From positions 62,001 to 126,000 of the forward strand of contig NZ_JAKILA010000002.1 in the NCBI RefSeq assembly GCF_023283885.1: a stretch of 64,000 nt of DNA, given 5' to 3'. The stretch is from Shewanella basaltis (GTDB lineage Bacteria; Pseudomonadota; Gammaproteobacteria; Enterobacterales; Shewanellaceae). A model generated the notes under the pieces. The model saw nothing but the letters and a program-made list of their open reading frames with translations. It had not been told where the DNA came from and made no database searches. Position 1 is the stretch's first letter. Each line of letters opens with the position of its first letter. The translations under genes were made by a program, and so were the position numbers. Of the stretch, positions 18,419-28,231 are shown piece by piece.

Positions 18419-19564
18419 ATGTCTAATTGGTCTAGCTTCGATATTGAGATGATGAGCCGAGCGATTATGCTGGCCGAAAAGGGACGTTATACAACTCGTC
18501 CTAATCCATGCGTAGGTTGCGTCATTGTTGATGATGGTAACATTGTGGGCGAAGGCTACCATCAACGAGCCGGACAAGGTCATGCAGAAGTGAATGCGCT
18601 TAAGATGCTTAAGGACAAGAGGCTCAGTGCTCAAGGTACAACAGCCTATGTGACACTGGAGCCTTGCAGTCATTTTGGCCGTACGCCGCCATGTGCTTTA
18701 GGGTTAATCAACGCCAACGTCGCGCGGGTGGTGGTGGCTGTAACAGATCCCAATCCAGAAGTGTCAGGCCGGGGTATTGCCATGTTGAGAGAAGCCGGTA
18801 TTCAAGTTGATGTCGGCTTACTTGCAGAACAAGCTTACGCACTCAACCTTGGTTTTATGAAGCGCATGAAAACAGGCTTACCTTGGGTCACTGTCAAGGT
18901 TGCCGCCAGTTTAGACGGTAAAACGGCGTTGTCTAATGGTGTATCAAAATGGATTACCGGGCCGGCAGCACGCGCTGATGTGCAGAAGTATCGCGCCAGC
19001 CACTGTGCATTAATTACTGGCATTGAAACGGTATTAATTGACGATCCCAGTTTAAACGTGCGTGTTGAGTCATTAGGTGAGTTAACCACACAATTAGGTG
19101 CAGATGATATTTTTCAACCGCTTAGAGTGGTGTTAGACAGTCAAGCCAGGTTAACAGCAACCGCAAAATTATTTTCAATTTCAAGCCCCATTTTGTTAGT
19201 GTCTGCTTGCCAATACCCAGAGCAGGTAAAGGCGACGTTTCCTGCACATGTGTCCTGTTTAGTCTTAGAGTGTGATCCGTTAGGTAGGATATCGTTACCC
19301 GCCTTGTTAGCGTATTTAGGCGCCACGGCCAACTCGGTGTTTGTTGAGGCAGGTGCCACATTAGCTGGTGCGTTTGTGGCACAAAATTTAGCCGATGATG
19401 TGGTGTTATATCAAGCTCCAAAAATCTTGGGAAGTCATGGGCGAAACATGTTGCAATTGCCTGATTATACCACTTTAGAGCAAACGCCTTCGTTGCAACT
19501 TATTGATGAGCGGAGTATTGGTAAAGATAAGCGTTATATCCTCAGATATAATAAAACCTATTAG
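18419..19564 (+). CDS. ribD: Bifunctional deaminase/reductase RibD
   Basis: 381 residues. The N-terminal deaminase has the zinc motifs HAEVNAL and PCSHFGRTPPCA; the C-terminal reductase begins around WVTVKVAASLDGKTAL. It carries out the second and third steps of riboflavin synthesis on the pyrimidine intermediate made by GTP cyclohydrolase II. It is first in the ribD-ribE-ribBX-ribH-nusB series. There is no sign of an FMN riboswitch upstream. Confidence 0.97.
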   Translation: MSNWSSFDIEMMSRAIMLAEKGRYTTRPNPCVGCVIVDDGNIVGEGYHQRAGQGHAEVNALKMLKDKRLSAQGTTAYVTLEPCSHFGRTPPCALGLINANVARVVVAVTDPNPEVSGRGIAMLREAGIQVDVGLLAEQAYALNLGFMKRMKTGLPWVTVKVAASLDGKTALSNGVSKWITGPAARADVQKYRASHCALITGIETVLIDDPSLNVRVESLGELTTQLGADDIFQPLRVVLDSQARLTATAKLFSISSPILLVSACQYPEQVKATFPAHVSCLVLECDPLGRISLPALLAYLGATANSVFVEAGATLAGAFVAQNLADDVVLYQAPKILGSHGRNMLQLPDYTTLEQTPSLQLIDERSIGKDKRYILRYNKTY

Positions 19565-19624
19565 TTGTTGCCGCATCTAAAAATCTGAGCAACAGCAAAG
19601 TATCAACGTTAAAAGTGAGTCATT

Positions 19625-20284
19625 ATGTTTACTGGGATAATCGAAGCCCTTGGCACATTACGTAAAATTGATCGCAAAGGTAACGACATTCGTTTAACCG
19701 TTGCCAGTGGTAAATTAGATTTATCTGACGTTAAATTAGGTGACAGTATCGCCACTAATGGGGTGTGTTTAACTGTCGTTGAGCGCTTAAGCGATGGTTA
19801 TGTGGCTGACATATCCGCTGAAACTGTGGCATTAACAGGGTTCAGTCATTATCAGGTAGGCCAGCAAGTCAATTTAGAGAAAGCCGTTACCGCCACAACG
19901 CGTTTAGGTGGACACATGGTGAGTGGCCATGTTGACGGTATTGCTAAGGTTGAGCAATGTGCTTATAGAGGTAAAGCGCTTGAGTTTTGGTTGTCTGCCC
20001 CTGCTACCTTAAGCCGTTATATCGCCCATAAAGGCTCTATTACGATTGATGGCGTGAGCCTAACGGTTAATGAGGTTGATGGCCATCGTTTTAGGTTAAC
20101 CATTGTGCCGCATACCGCAGGAGAAACCACATTGGTTAATTTAAAAGTGGGTGACAGTGTTAACATCGAAGTGGATCTAATTGCCCGTTATTTGGAGCGA
20201 TTGATGCAGCCAGATGCGGCCTACAATTCGCCGTCATCGGGTGTGACTATGGCATTATTGGCTAAGTCTGGATTTTTACGTTAA
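19625..20284 (+). CDS. ribE: Riboflavin synthase alpha subunit
   Basis: 219 residues made of two similar lumazine-binding repeats. The N-terminal MFTGIIEALGTL is characteristic, and the second repeat begins around residue 98 (HMVSGHVDGIAKV). It converts two molecules of 6,7-dimethyl-8-ribityllumazine to riboflavin. It lies 60 bp after ribD. Confidence 0.97.
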   Translation: MFTGIIEALGTLRKIDRKGNDIRLTVASGKLDLSDVKLGDSIATNGVCLTVVERLSDGYVADISAETVALTGFSHYQVGQQVNLEKAVTATTRLGGHMVSGHVDGIAKVEQCAYRGKALEFWLSAPATLSRYIAHKGSITIDGVSLTVNEVDGHRFRLTIVPHTAGETTLVNLKVGDSVNIEVDLIARYLERLMQPDAAYNSPSSGVTMALLAKSGFLR

Positions 20285-20377
20285 TCGGATAATATTTGTA
20301 CCCTGCTCATTTTTAAAATGAATACAGAATGACTACTTCAGTATTGAAGCAAACTATTAATTAATAAAGGTCTGACA

Positions 20378-21481
20378 ATGGCGCTACATAGCATAGAAGA
20401 AATCATTGAAGATATTCGTCAAGGTAAAATGGTTATTTTGATGGATGATGAAGACAGAGAGAATGAAGGTGATTTGATCATGGCCGCTGACAAAGTCACG
20501 CCGGCTGCAATCAACTTTATGGCAACCTATGGCCGTGGGTTGATTTGCCAAACGATGACCAAAGCTCGTTGTCAGCAACTTAATTTACCTCTTATGGTCA
20601 CCAATAATAATGCCCAGTTTTCAACAAACTTTACGGTATCCATAGAGGCTGCAAAAGGTGTAACCACAGGGATATCTGCCCATGACCGTGCAGTAACCGT
20701 GCAAGCTGCGGTGGCTAAAGATGCTAAAGCATCAGACTTAGTGCAACCTGGGCATATATTCCCACTTATGGCACAAGAGGGTGGGGTGTTAACCCGTGCG
20801 GGTCATACTGAAGCGGGCTGCGATTTGGCACGTCTAGCTGGATGTGAGCCATCGGGGGTGATTGTTGAGATTTTGAATGAAGATGGCACCATGGCTCGTC
20901 GTCCGGATCTTGAAATTTTCAGCGAAAAACATGGCATTAAAATTGGCACAATTGCCGATCTAATTGAATACCGAAATACTAACGAAACCACCGTTGTGCG
21001 TGAGGCTCAATGTAAATTGCCGACTCGTTTTGGTGAGTTTGTCATGGTGACTTTTAGAGACACGATTGATAATCAACTACACTATGCATTGGTCAAAGGT
21101 GATGTTGCACCAAATTGTTTAGTTCGGGTGCATCTGCAAAACACCTTTAACGATTTATTACATTCTGAGCGCGACCAAAAGCGCAGCTGGCCATTAGAAA
21201 AAGCCATGGAGCGTATCGCAACAGAAGGCGGCGTTTTAGTGTTACTGGGCAGTCATGAGCACACAAGTGATTTACTGGCAAAAGTAAAAGCATTTGAAGC
21301 AGAAGACAATGGTCAATCTCCTGCGCCGGCAATGTGGCAAGGCACGTCGCGCCGTGTTGGTGTGGGGTCGCAGATATTGGCAAGCCTTGGTGTAACGAGT
21401 ATGCGGTTATTAAGTTCGCCAAAACGTTACCATTCATTGTCTGGCTTTGGTTTAGAAGTGACTGAATATATAGCCGAATAA
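20378..21481 (+). CDS. ribBX: 3,4-dihydroxy-2-butanone-4-phosphate synthase with degenerate GTP cyclohydrolase domain (RibBX type)
   Basis: 367 residues. The N-terminal synthase domain is intact: [28 protein letters not shown] and the acidic metal ligands are present. The C-terminal half aligns with GTP cyclohydrolase II, but where RibA has its three zinc cysteines after the RVH segment this protein reads [19 protein letters not shown], with no cysteines. Cyclohydrolase activity is therefore very unlikely. This matches the RibBX variant described in Shewanella and other proteobacteria. A separate RibA elsewhere in the genome is required. It sits between ribE and ribH. Confidence 0.95.
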   Translation: MALHSIEEIIEDIRQGKMVILMDDEDRENEGDLIMAADKVTPAAINFMATYGRGLICQTMTKARCQQLNLPLMVTNNNAQFSTNFTVSIEAAKGVTTGISAHDRAVTVQAAVAKDAKASDLVQPGHIFPLMAQEGGVLTRAGHTEAGCDLARLAGCEPSGVIVEILNEDGTMARRPDLEIFSEKHGIKIGTIADLIEYRNTNETTVVREAQCKLPTRFGEFVMVTFRDTIDNQLHYALVKGDVAPNCLVRVHLQNTFNDLLHSERDQKRSWPLEKAMERIATEGGVLVLLGSHEHTSDLLAKVKAFEAEDNGQSPAPAMWQGTSRRVGVGSQILASLGVTSMRLLSSPKRYHSLSGFGLEVTEYIAE

Positions 21482-21604
21482 TATTGGCCGATAGTAAATT
21501 TAACAATTTCATTAATTGCATAGCGCTCAGGGCTAATGGCTGTGATATCATAGCGCTTCTTTTTGCCCCGAGCTGGGTGCTTTAGCTAATTTAGGTAAGA
21601 TAGA

Positions 21605-22081
21605 ATGAACGTAGTTCAAGGTAATATCGAAGCGAAAAATGCCAAAGTGGCGATCGTAATATCGCGATTCAATAGTTTTTTAGTTGAAAGTCTGCTTGAT
21701 GGCGCAATAGACACATTAAAGCGTTTCGGTCAGGTAAGTGACGACAACATTACTGTTGTTCGTGTCCCTGGCGCGGTTGAATTACCGCTCGCGGCAAAAC
21801 GTGTTGCTGCAAGTGGCAAATTTGACGGCATCATCGCACTTGGTGCTGTGATCCGTGGCGGTACTCCTCATTTTGATTTTGTTGCCGGCGAATGTAACAA
21901 AGGTTTAGCACAAGTTGCTTTAGAATATGACCTGCCTGTTTCATTTGGTGTATTAACAACAGATACCATTGAACAAGCTATTGAACGTTCAGGTACTAAA
22001 GCAGGTAACAAGGGTGGCGAAGCTGCACTTGGTTTACTTGAAATGGTTAATGTACTGCAACAACTAGAACAACAGCTGTAA
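21605..22081 (+). CDS. ribH: 6,7-dimethyl-8-ribityllumazine synthase
   Basis: 158 residues. Family landmarks are VISRFNSFL near the N-terminus, VPGAVELPL, and [14 protein letters not shown] containing the catalytic His. It condenses the RibB and RibD products, and typically assembles as a large oligomer. It lies 123 bp after ribBX and 13 bp before nusB, so the last two are cotranscribed. Confidence 0.97.
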   Translation: MNVVQGNIEAKNAKVAIVISRFNSFLVESLLDGAIDTLKRFGQVSDDNITVVRVPGAVELPLAAKRVAASGKFDGIIALGAVIRGGTPHFDFVAGECNKGLAQVALEYDLPVSFGVLTTDTIEQAIERSGTKAGNKGGEAALGLLEMVNVLQQLEQQL

Positions 22082-22094
22082 TAGTAGGAAAAGT

Positions 22095-22499
22095 ATGAAA
22101 CCTTCAGAGCGCCGTAAGGCCCGCCGTTTAGCCGTTCAAGCCATTTATTCATGGCAGTTAAGTAAGAACAATGTTGCTGACGTAGAACATGAGTTTTTAA
22201 CTGAACAGAACACTGATGGCGTAGATGTCGCTTATTTTCGCGAGTTACTATCAGGTGTGGCTTCTAAAACCTCACAGATTGATGATTTGCTAAAGCCGCA
22301 TTTAGATCGTGATTTCGAAGATGTTTCGCCAGTTGAAAAAGCCATTGTGCGCTTGGCAGCTTATGAGTTGACCTTCCGCAAAGATGTGCCGTTTAAAGTG
22401 GCCATTAATGAAGGCATTGAATTAGCGAAAGCGTTTGGTGCCGAGGACAGCCACAAATTTGTTAACGGCTTGCTTGATAAGTTAGTGAAACATAAGTAA
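22095..22499 (+). CDS. nusB: Transcription antitermination factor NusB
   Basis: 134 residues, all-helical, starting [21 protein letters not shown] as in other NusB proteins. It binds boxA RNA together with ribosomal protein S10 and supports rRNA antitermination. AGGAAAAGT precedes the ATG. It is followed at once by a UUCG-loop terminator. Confidence 0.97.
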   Translation: MKPSERRKARRLAVQAIYSWQLSKNNVADVEHEFLTEQNTDGVDVAYFRELLSGVASKTSQIDDLLKPHLDRDFEDVSPVEKAIVRLAAYELTFRKDVPFKVAINEGIELAKAFGAEDSHKFVNGLLDKLVKHK

Positions 22500-22505
22500 T
22501 ACCAG

Positions 22506-22530
22506 AACGGTATCTTCGGATACCGTTTTT
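22506..22530 (+). terminator. Rho-independent terminator with UUCG loop after nusB
   Basis: AACGGTATC and GATACCGTT close a TTCG tetraloop and run into five T, six bases past the nusB stop codon. It ends the riboflavin operon. Confidence 0.92.
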
Positions 22531-22586
22531 CATTTCTATTAATTGTTTCTAAATTAAGGTGGTCGGTTTACCGTACCAAACTGAAT

Positions 22587-23543
22587 GTGAAAGAATTTGA
22601 ACTCATCGAATATTACTTTCGTAATAAAGGCCAAAAAAGACGCGATGTCGAGCTAAGCATTGGTGATGATTGCGCTTTAGTTTGCCCTGCGGACAATAAA
22701 TCTATTGCCATTTCATGTGACACGCTCGTTGAAAATGTCCACTTTTTAGCTGATATTCCAGCTCATGCATTAGGTTACAAATCATTAGCGGTAAACTTAT
22801 CTGATCTTGCCGCAATGGGAGCAGAGCCTGCTTGGTTTACCCTAGCGCTGACACTTCCAAGTGTCGATGAGCCCTGGTTAGCAAGCTTTAGTGAAGGGCT
22901 GTTTGAAATTGCTGAGTATTACGCAATAGCATTAATTGGTGGTGACACCACTCGAGGCCCTCGAAGTATTAGCATTACCATTAACGGTCAAGTGATTAAA
23001 GGGACGGCATTGACCCGTGCAGGTGCCAAAAATGGCGATTGGATTTATGTAACTGGCACCTTAGGTGATTCGGCTCTAGGCCTTGATATACTGCGTGGTG
23101 CTAAGACGGTTAAAACTGAAGACAAAGAATTCTTGATTAATCGTCATTATTATCCAACCCCTCGGGTTCTTGCTGGGCAGGCATTACGCTCGTTAGCAAC
23201 CAGTGCAATCGACTTATCTGATGGATTAATGTCAGATATTCGTCATGTGCTAAAAGCCTCTAAAGTGGGAGCGATTATCGATGTGAATCAAATCCCGTTG
23301 TCGGCTTCGTTAAAAGCCAATCTCAGTCGTGAAGATGCATTAAGCTATGCATTAACGGGTGGTGAAGATTACGAGTTGCTGTTTACTGTGCCAGAGTCTC
23401 AGCGTGGGGCGATTGATACCGCGCTAATTCACGCAGGCGTTAAGTTTGTTAAAATCGGGCAGATTTGTGCTGGCGATAAACTCAAATTGATCGATGACGG
23501 TAAGCCTTTTGTCCCTGTATCTCGCAGTTTTGAACATTTTTAG
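22587..23543 (+). CDS. thiL: Thiamine-monophosphate kinase
   Basis: 318 residues. SIGDDCALV, VNLSDLAAMGAEP and IGGDTTRGP are the Mg-ATP and substrate motifs of the PurM/ThiL family; SDGLMSDI and GGEDYELL follow. It phosphorylates thiamine monophosphate to the pyrophosphate cofactor. The start is GTG at 22587, which overlaps an out-of-frame ATG immediately followed by TGA (ATGTGA), and no clear ribosome-binding site is visible; homology of KEFELIEYYF to the ThiL N-terminus supports the GTG. Confidence 0.95.
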   Translation: MKEFELIEYYFRNKGQKRRDVELSIGDDCALVCPADNKSIAISCDTLVENVHFLADIPAHALGYKSLAVNLSDLAAMGAEPAWFTLALTLPSVDEPWLASFSEGLFEIAEYYAIALIGGDTTRGPRSISITINGQVIKGTALTRAGAKNGDWIYVTGTLGDSALGLDILRGAKTVKTEDKEFLINRHYYPTPRVLAGQALRSLATSAIDLSDGLMSDIRHVLKASKVGAIIDVNQIPLSASLKANLSREDALSYALTGGEDYELLFTVPESQRGAIDTALIHAGVKFVKIGQICAGDKLKLIDDGKPFVPVSRSFEHF

Positions 23544-23553
23544 TTGAGGTTTT

Positions 23554-24048
23554 ATGAACTTACTCACTCAAGATAAGTTTGTTCAAAAGCTGTCTTTAGT
23601 TAATCCTATTCACTTTTTAGCCCTAGGCTTTGGCAGTGGCAAAGCGGCAAAAGCACCTGGCACCTTTGGCACATTAGCCGCGGTTCCCCTTGTTCTATTA
23701 ATGCAGCAATTAAGCCTAACTCATTATGGGCTTATTACCATTTTGTGCATGTTTGCAGGCTTTTATATCTGTGGTAAAGCGGCTAAAGATATGGGCGTAC
23801 ATGATCACGGCGCAATTGTATGGGACGAAGTGGTTGGCTTAATGATAACCATGATTGCTGCGCCAGTCGGCTTTACGTGGTTGGTGTTAGGTTTTGTTTT
23901 ATTTCGCTTTTTTGACATAGTCAAACCATGGCCAATTCGTTGGCTTGATGCCAAAGTCCATGGTGGTTTTGGGATTATGATAGACGATGTTTTAGCAGGC
24001 ATATTTGCATTAATTGGTTTGCAGTTAGCGGTTTATTATTTCACCTAA
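23554..24048 (+). CDS. pgpA: Phosphatidylglycerophosphatase A
   Basis: 164 residues with membrane segments and the PgpA pattern GFGSGKAAKAPGTFGTLAAV, then DHGAIVWDEVVGL and FRFFDIVKPWPI. It dephosphorylates phosphatidylglycerol phosphate in the inner membrane. It starts 10 bp after thiL, the usual gammaproteobacterial pairing. Confidence 0.95.
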   Translation: MNLLTQDKFVQKLSLVNPIHFLALGFGSGKAAKAPGTFGTLAAVPLVLLMQQLSLTHYGLITILCMFAGFYICGKAAKDMGVHDHGAIVWDEVVGLMITMIAAPVGFTWLVLGFVLFRFFDIVKPWPIRWLDAKVHGGFGIMIDDVLAGIFALIGLQLAVYYFT

Positions 24049-24080
24049 TTTAGCGGTCATATAGCCATAAATTAGATAAT

Positions 24081-24107
24081 AAAAAAGAGCACCTGATGCT
24101 CTTTTTT
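24081..24107. terminator. Bidirectional terminator between pgpA and the convergent gene
   Basis: AAAAAAGAGCA pairs with TGCTCTTTTTT around CCTGA, giving U-tracts in both directions. It lies 33 bp past pgpA and 15 bp past the stop of the leftward gene. Confidence 0.92.
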
Positions 24108-24121
24108 AATATTGTTTTTCG

Positions 24122-25255
24122 CTATTGAGTTACCATTAAATTGCTGCGCAGCTGTTCTATTTCATTATTCATGTTGACGAGGCGCAGTTTAATATCGGTT
24201 TCGTAATAAGAGCAGCTCAATATTTTACCGAATGGGTTATAGCGCAATTGCCATAACTGCTGTAAATAATTGTCGTTATTGCAGTATTCGGGCTGTATGA
24301 GGCTAATCGATTTATCTGTCGAGACCGGCTCTTTAACCATGTTGACAAAATACTCAGCTCGTAAATTATCATCATCAATGGGCTTAATAAACAATTTAGC
24401 TAACCATTGTTTGTAAATAGGCGTGCTTGCTATTTGGGTATCCATGGCCATTTTCAGCATGATGTTACGTCCAAAGAGCCATTCGCCTGACAATATTCGT
24501 TCAAAGTCAGTTTGAGTTATTGCAAATGGCACTTGCCAGAGACTTATTTGTGTTAAAAAACGCTTGTCTTCTTCAGCGATAGTACTTGCAAAATGCAGTT
24601 GTTGTTTGAGTGCGTTAAAGGCCATGCTATGGCTCATGATTGAGCGAGATGAGTGATACACATTATTCCAAAAATGAGTGTCTTTATTTAAGAATACAGT
24701 GACACTATCAACGTCAATGTTACTTGCCGTGGTGTTAACGCCCTTAATGGCCGCCAGTAGGCTTAAATCTCTTAGTTGAAAAAGCGTTGACCATTGGATT
24801 TGATGTTCAGGCGCAAGAAATTGATCACTTTCTTGCCAGTAAGGCATACTTAATAACTTTGTATATTGCGCTATATTGGTTTTGTAAGCATCGATAACGG
24901 CTGTGATGAGTGAGTCATTATCATGAAGAAATTGACGACATGTGATCATGTCTGTTTGGATACATGCAGCGTTAAAACCGCGTGTGAGTTTCCTGCTTTG
25001 ATCATCTAGTGCAAACATGGATGCTTGGTCAGGTGAGGTGTTGTCTCCATGGGTGCCAACCACCGTCAGCGTATATTCAAAACCATTATTGTGCGTTGCA
25101 ATTGGCTGTTGTTTTAACCAGCTCTCAATTAATAATGTATTTGGGGACTTAGTTCTATCAGATGCATTAATTGCCACTAGACAAACAATGGTAAACAGCA
25201 AAAAACAGCATACTAGTGCAGCAAGTACCCCAATTGATTTTAGCAAGGCCATCAT
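24122..25255 (-). CDS. Membrane-anchored protein of unknown function
   Basis: 377 residues that I do not recognise. An N-terminal hydrophobic helix (about residues 5-30, LLKSIGVLAALVCCFLLFTIV) probably anchors a large, largely helical periplasmic domain rich in Gln, Leu and Asn. Four cysteines occur in the periplasmic part, including ACIQTDMITC near residues 97-106, which could form a disulfide. Either of two adjacent ATG codons may be used. It appears to be transcribed alone between pgpA and recN. Confidence 0.65.
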   Translation of the reverse strand: MMALLKSIGVLAALVCCFLLFTIVCLVAINASDRTKSPNTLLIESWLKQQPIATHNNGFEYTLTVVGTHGDNTSPDQASMFALDDQSRKLTRGFNAACIQTDMITCRQFLHDNDSLITAVIDAYKTNIAQYTKLLSMPYWQESDQFLAPEHQIQWSTLFQLRDLSLLAAIKGVNTTASNIDVDSVTVFLNKDTHFWNNVYHSSRSIMSHSMAFNALKQQLHFASTIAEEDKRFLTQISLWQVPFAITQTDFERILSGEWLFGRNIMLKMAMDTQIASTPIYKQWLAKLFIKPIDDDNLRAEYFVNMVKEPVSTDKSISLIQPEYCNNDNYLQQLWQLRYNPFGKILSCSYYETDIKLRLVNMNNEIEQLRSNLMVTQ

Positions 25256-25325
25256 GATTATTTATCCATAAAATCCATTAAACCCAATGGTAACATGCAA
25301 GTTGGATTTTGATAAATTGCCGTAT

Positions 25326-26984
25326 TTATTGCAGTAATTCTCTCGCGTTTGCCAGTGTGTTTTCTGTTATTACATCACCACCAAGTAAACGTGCTAGTTC
25401 GTTTACTCGTTGCTCTTTATCGAGTGCTTGCATGGTGGTCTCAGTACTGCCAGCCTTATTAAACTTATTTACAAACATGTGCTGATGGCCATTGCCTGCA
25501 ACTTGTGGCAAATGGGTGACACATAACACCTGAGTCGATTCACCTAGGCTTCTTAGCATGCGTCCAACTACGGATGCTGTCGGGCCTGAAATCCCCACAT
25601 CGACTTCATCAAATATCAGCGTTGGAGTTGCGACTTTTTTGGCTGTTATCACTTGAATTCCTAGCCCGATCCTGGACAACTCGCCACCTGAAGCGACTTT
25701 AGAAATGGGTTGTAAAGGCTGCCCAGGGTTAGTTGTCACTAAAAAATCAATCGTGTCACAACCATTAACTGAAATATTGTCAGGGTCATGGTTCACTTCA
25801 ATACTAAATTTACCTTTAGGCATGTTGAGTTCATGAATCGATTGGGTAACCAATTTATCTAATTCTTTAGCATAGCGGCTGCGACTTTGGCTAAGCTTTT
25901 GTGCATTGGCTAAATAGGTATTTTTACTTGCCTGAAGTTGCAATCGAATGTCATCAAGTTTGCTTTCATCGCCTGCAAGTTCGTTTAATTCTGCCACTAA
26001 TTGCTGATGATGTAATGCGAGCTTATCTGGGCTAACATGGTGCTTACGCGCCAATTGCATTGCCGTTGATAAGCGTTTTTCAAGAAAGGCGAAATGCTCA
26101 GGGTCGAGCTCTAAGCGGCTTAAATAGCTTTCAATTTCGCTGGCGCTTTCTTGTACCTGGATAAGGGCTTCATTAAGCATGGTACTGATAGGTGCAAGTG
26201 ACTCATCATAACCTTGTAGCGTATCAGCTATGGCAGCGACTTTATTTAAAAGCGACTCAATATTACCGTCTTCATTTTCAGTCAGTAGGTACAAACCTGC
26301 CTGGCACCTTTCTATTAAATCGGTACCATTTGCTAATCGTTTATGTTCTTGCTCAATTTCGTCAAACTCATCTAATCCTAGGTTGAACTCATTAAGTTCT
26401 TCTACTTGATATTGCAGTAATTGTTGGCGAGAAATACGCTCATGCTGTGCCTGTTCTAGTTGTTTTAATTCGTTTTCAACTTGTTTACATCGTAAATAAC
26501 TGGCACTGACATTATCGAGTAATAATTTATGATTGGCGTAGCTGTCTAGCAGGCTCAACTGGTGTTCGCTTTTGAGCATGGCATGGTGTGCATGTTGTCC
26601 ATGGATGCCAATTAATAATTGTCCAATGGCTTTTAATTGGGTAACAGGTACAGGATTACCGTTAATATAAGCACGTGAGCGGCCGTCATTATTAATCGTT
26701 CTGCGAAGAATACATTCATCTTCAGCATCTAGGTCATTGTCTTCAAGCCAGCGTTTTGCCAAGGGAACATCTTGTAATGTGAAGCGAGCACTGACTTCAG
26801 TTTTAGTGGCGCCAGGCCTGACAGTATTAGCGTCACTGCGATTACCTAAACATAATCCCAGCGCATCGATTGCAATCGATTTACCTGCACCGGTTTCGCC
26901 GGTGATACTTGTCATACCGGCTTTAAAGTCGAGTTCTAAAAAACGCACTATTGCAAAATTGTTAATGCTGAGTTGGCAAAGCAT
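25326..26984 (-). CDS. recN: DNA repair protein RecN
   Basis: 552 residues. An SMC-like ATPase with Walker A GETGAGKSI near residue 30, a central coiled coil (about 150-370), the signature VASGGELSRIGL and Walker B TLIFDEVDVGISG near the C-terminus. It acts in double-strand-break repair and holds sister chromatids. AGGAA lies upstream of the ATG. Two LexA boxes precede it, so it is SOS-induced. The adjacent AEC gene is transcribed the same way from upstream. Confidence 0.97.
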   Translation of the reverse strand: MLCQLSINNFAIVRFLELDFKAGMTSITGETGAGKSIAIDALGLCLGNRSDANTVRPGATKTEVSARFTLQDVPLAKRWLEDNDLDAEDECILRRTINNDGRSRAYINGNPVPVTQLKAIGQLLIGIHGQHAHHAMLKSEHQLSLLDSYANHKLLLDNVSASYLRCKQVENELKQLEQAQHERISRQQLLQYQVEELNEFNLGLDEFDEIEQEHKRLANGTDLIERCQAGLYLLTENEDGNIESLLNKVAAIADTLQGYDESLAPISTMLNEALIQVQESASEIESYLSRLELDPEHFAFLEKRLSTAMQLARKHHVSPDKLALHHQQLVAELNELAGDESKLDDIRLQLQASKNTYLANAQKLSQSRSRYAKELDKLVTQSIHELNMPKGKFSIEVNHDPDNISVNGCDTIDFLVTTNPGQPLQPISKVASGGELSRIGLGIQVITAKKVATPTLIFDEVDVGISGPTASVVGRMLRSLGESTQVLCVTHLPQVAGNGHQHMFVNKFNKAGSTETTMQALDKEQRVNELARLLGGDVITENTLANARELLQ

Positions 26985-27013
26985 AATGAGTTCCTGTCAA
27001 TAAGCCATCAAAC

Positions 27014-27055
27014 CACTGTATTGATAAACAGTATATACTGATTTTTTATACAGTA
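27014..27055 (-). promoter_or_regulatory. Two tandem LexA (SOS) operators of recN
   Basis: Box 1 (27016-27031) fits CTGT-N8-ACAG exactly; box 2 (27036-27055) reads TACTGATTTTTTATACAGTA, with one change from the core consensus. A TATACT -10-like sequence on the minus strand lies between the boxes. This matches the multi-operator control of recN in other gammaproteobacteria. Confidence 0.9.
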
Positions 27056-27111
27056 AAGTGCCTGACTGAAAATTATCTTTGCGTTTTTTTTATACGAGTA
27101 TCGAGTGATAG

Positions 27112-28089
27112 TTAACCATAGTTAGCTAATAAGGATTCGATTATCGGTAAACTGATGAATGTCATTAAGGTGCCATAAAGTATTGCTTGCGCACTCACCG
27201 TTGTATGAGTCTGGTAGCGCTCTGCAAGTAAGTAAACACTTGCTGCCGTGGGAAGTGATGCCAATAATACTCCCATTACTAACCATTGCTGTTCAACGCC
27301 AAATAAGCTTAATAAACCAAAGGCAATTACCGGTTGGATCACAAGCTTAAGAAAATTGATGGCATTGAGTTCGGCAATGAGGCCTGCGGTAAATAATTTG
27401 CTACCGGTTTGTTGTCGTAATGCTTTCACTAAGACCATACCTATGGCAAATAGGGCGCACGGGCTTGAGGTGTTGCCTAGTTGATGTAGCATCAGTGATA
27501 TGCTGCTTGGCAGGCTGATTTGACAGGCTGACAGCGTGATACCAATAGCGCTACCGACCACTATTGGGTTTTTTCCTAACGCCGTAGCCATGATTAAAAC
27601 TGCTGGTTCAGAGGTGCTTTGGCTGCGGCTAGCAAGCTCAATCGAGACCAGTGCGAAGGCAAACATAATAACAGATAATAAACTGGCAATGGCGGCTGCA
27701 ACTAATGCCATTTTATTGTCCGGAAAAATGATGCTCATCAGTGGAATACCAATAAATGCAGTATTGCCAAATGTGGCATTGAGTGCCCGCATAGCAGCAA
27801 CGGCTTGTTTTTTTGGTGCTTGCCACAAAGACAATACCACCACGAGACTGTAAGTTATTACCATGGCCAAGCTATACCCAGCAATAAAGCCCCACTGAGC
27901 GATATCTTCAATCCGAGTCTCTGCCAGAACAATGAGTAAAATAGCTGGAAATGCGACGTAATAAACAAACTGATTTAAAATGACATCAGTGTCGGTGGGT
28001 AATACTCTCAACTTTTGAACGATACTGCCAAGCAGCATAATGGCACAAACAGCGATTAGCGGGGTAAGAATACTCGACATCCCTCGCAA
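27112..28089 (-). CDS. AEC-family transporter (auxin efflux carrier-like permease)
   Basis: 325 residues with about ten hydrophobic helices in two five-helix halves, typical of the AEC/MdcF group of secondary carriers for organic acids. The conserved middle stretch ALNATFGNTAFIGIPLM and the late LLASLPTAASVYLLAERYQ match the family. The substrate is not predictable. A Fur-like sequence (GATAATGATA near 28104) lies just upstream of the start, but the match is modest. The gene could start three codons later at the second ATG. Confidence 0.85.
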   Translation of the reverse strand: MRGMSSILTPLIAVCAIMLLGSIVQKLRVLPTDTDVILNQFVYYVAFPAILLIVLAETRIEDIAQWGFIAGYSLAMVITYSLVVVLSLWQAPKKQAVAAMRALNATFGNTAFIGIPLMSIIFPDNKMALVAAAIASLLSVIMFAFALVSIELASRSQSTSEPAVLIMATALGKNPIVVGSAIGITLSACQISLPSSISLMLHQLGNTSSPCALFAIGMVLVKALRQQTGSKLFTAGLIAELNAINFLKLVIQPVIAFGLLSLFGVEQQWLVMGVLLASLPTAASVYLLAERYQTHTTVSAQAILYGTLMTFISLPIIESLLANYG

Positions 28090-28231
28090 TTCCTTAGCAA
28101 AATGATAATGATATCACTTTACTGCTTTTACTTGTATTGATGCAATTAGACTTAGGCGGAAGGTGTTATTTTTAATACATCATCTGTTGCGATTGTTTAG
28201 GGCAGTGTAATGGTCACTGGATTTGATATGC

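Noticed and set aside
20285..20377. FMN riboswitch before ribBX
   Set aside because: The gap is only 93 bases and no conserved FMN-riboswitch segments are present; none was seen upstream of ribD or ribH either.
28104..28122. Fur-box-like sequence before the AEC transporter gene
   Set aside because: Only the GATAATGATA half matches well; it is too weak to list as a site.
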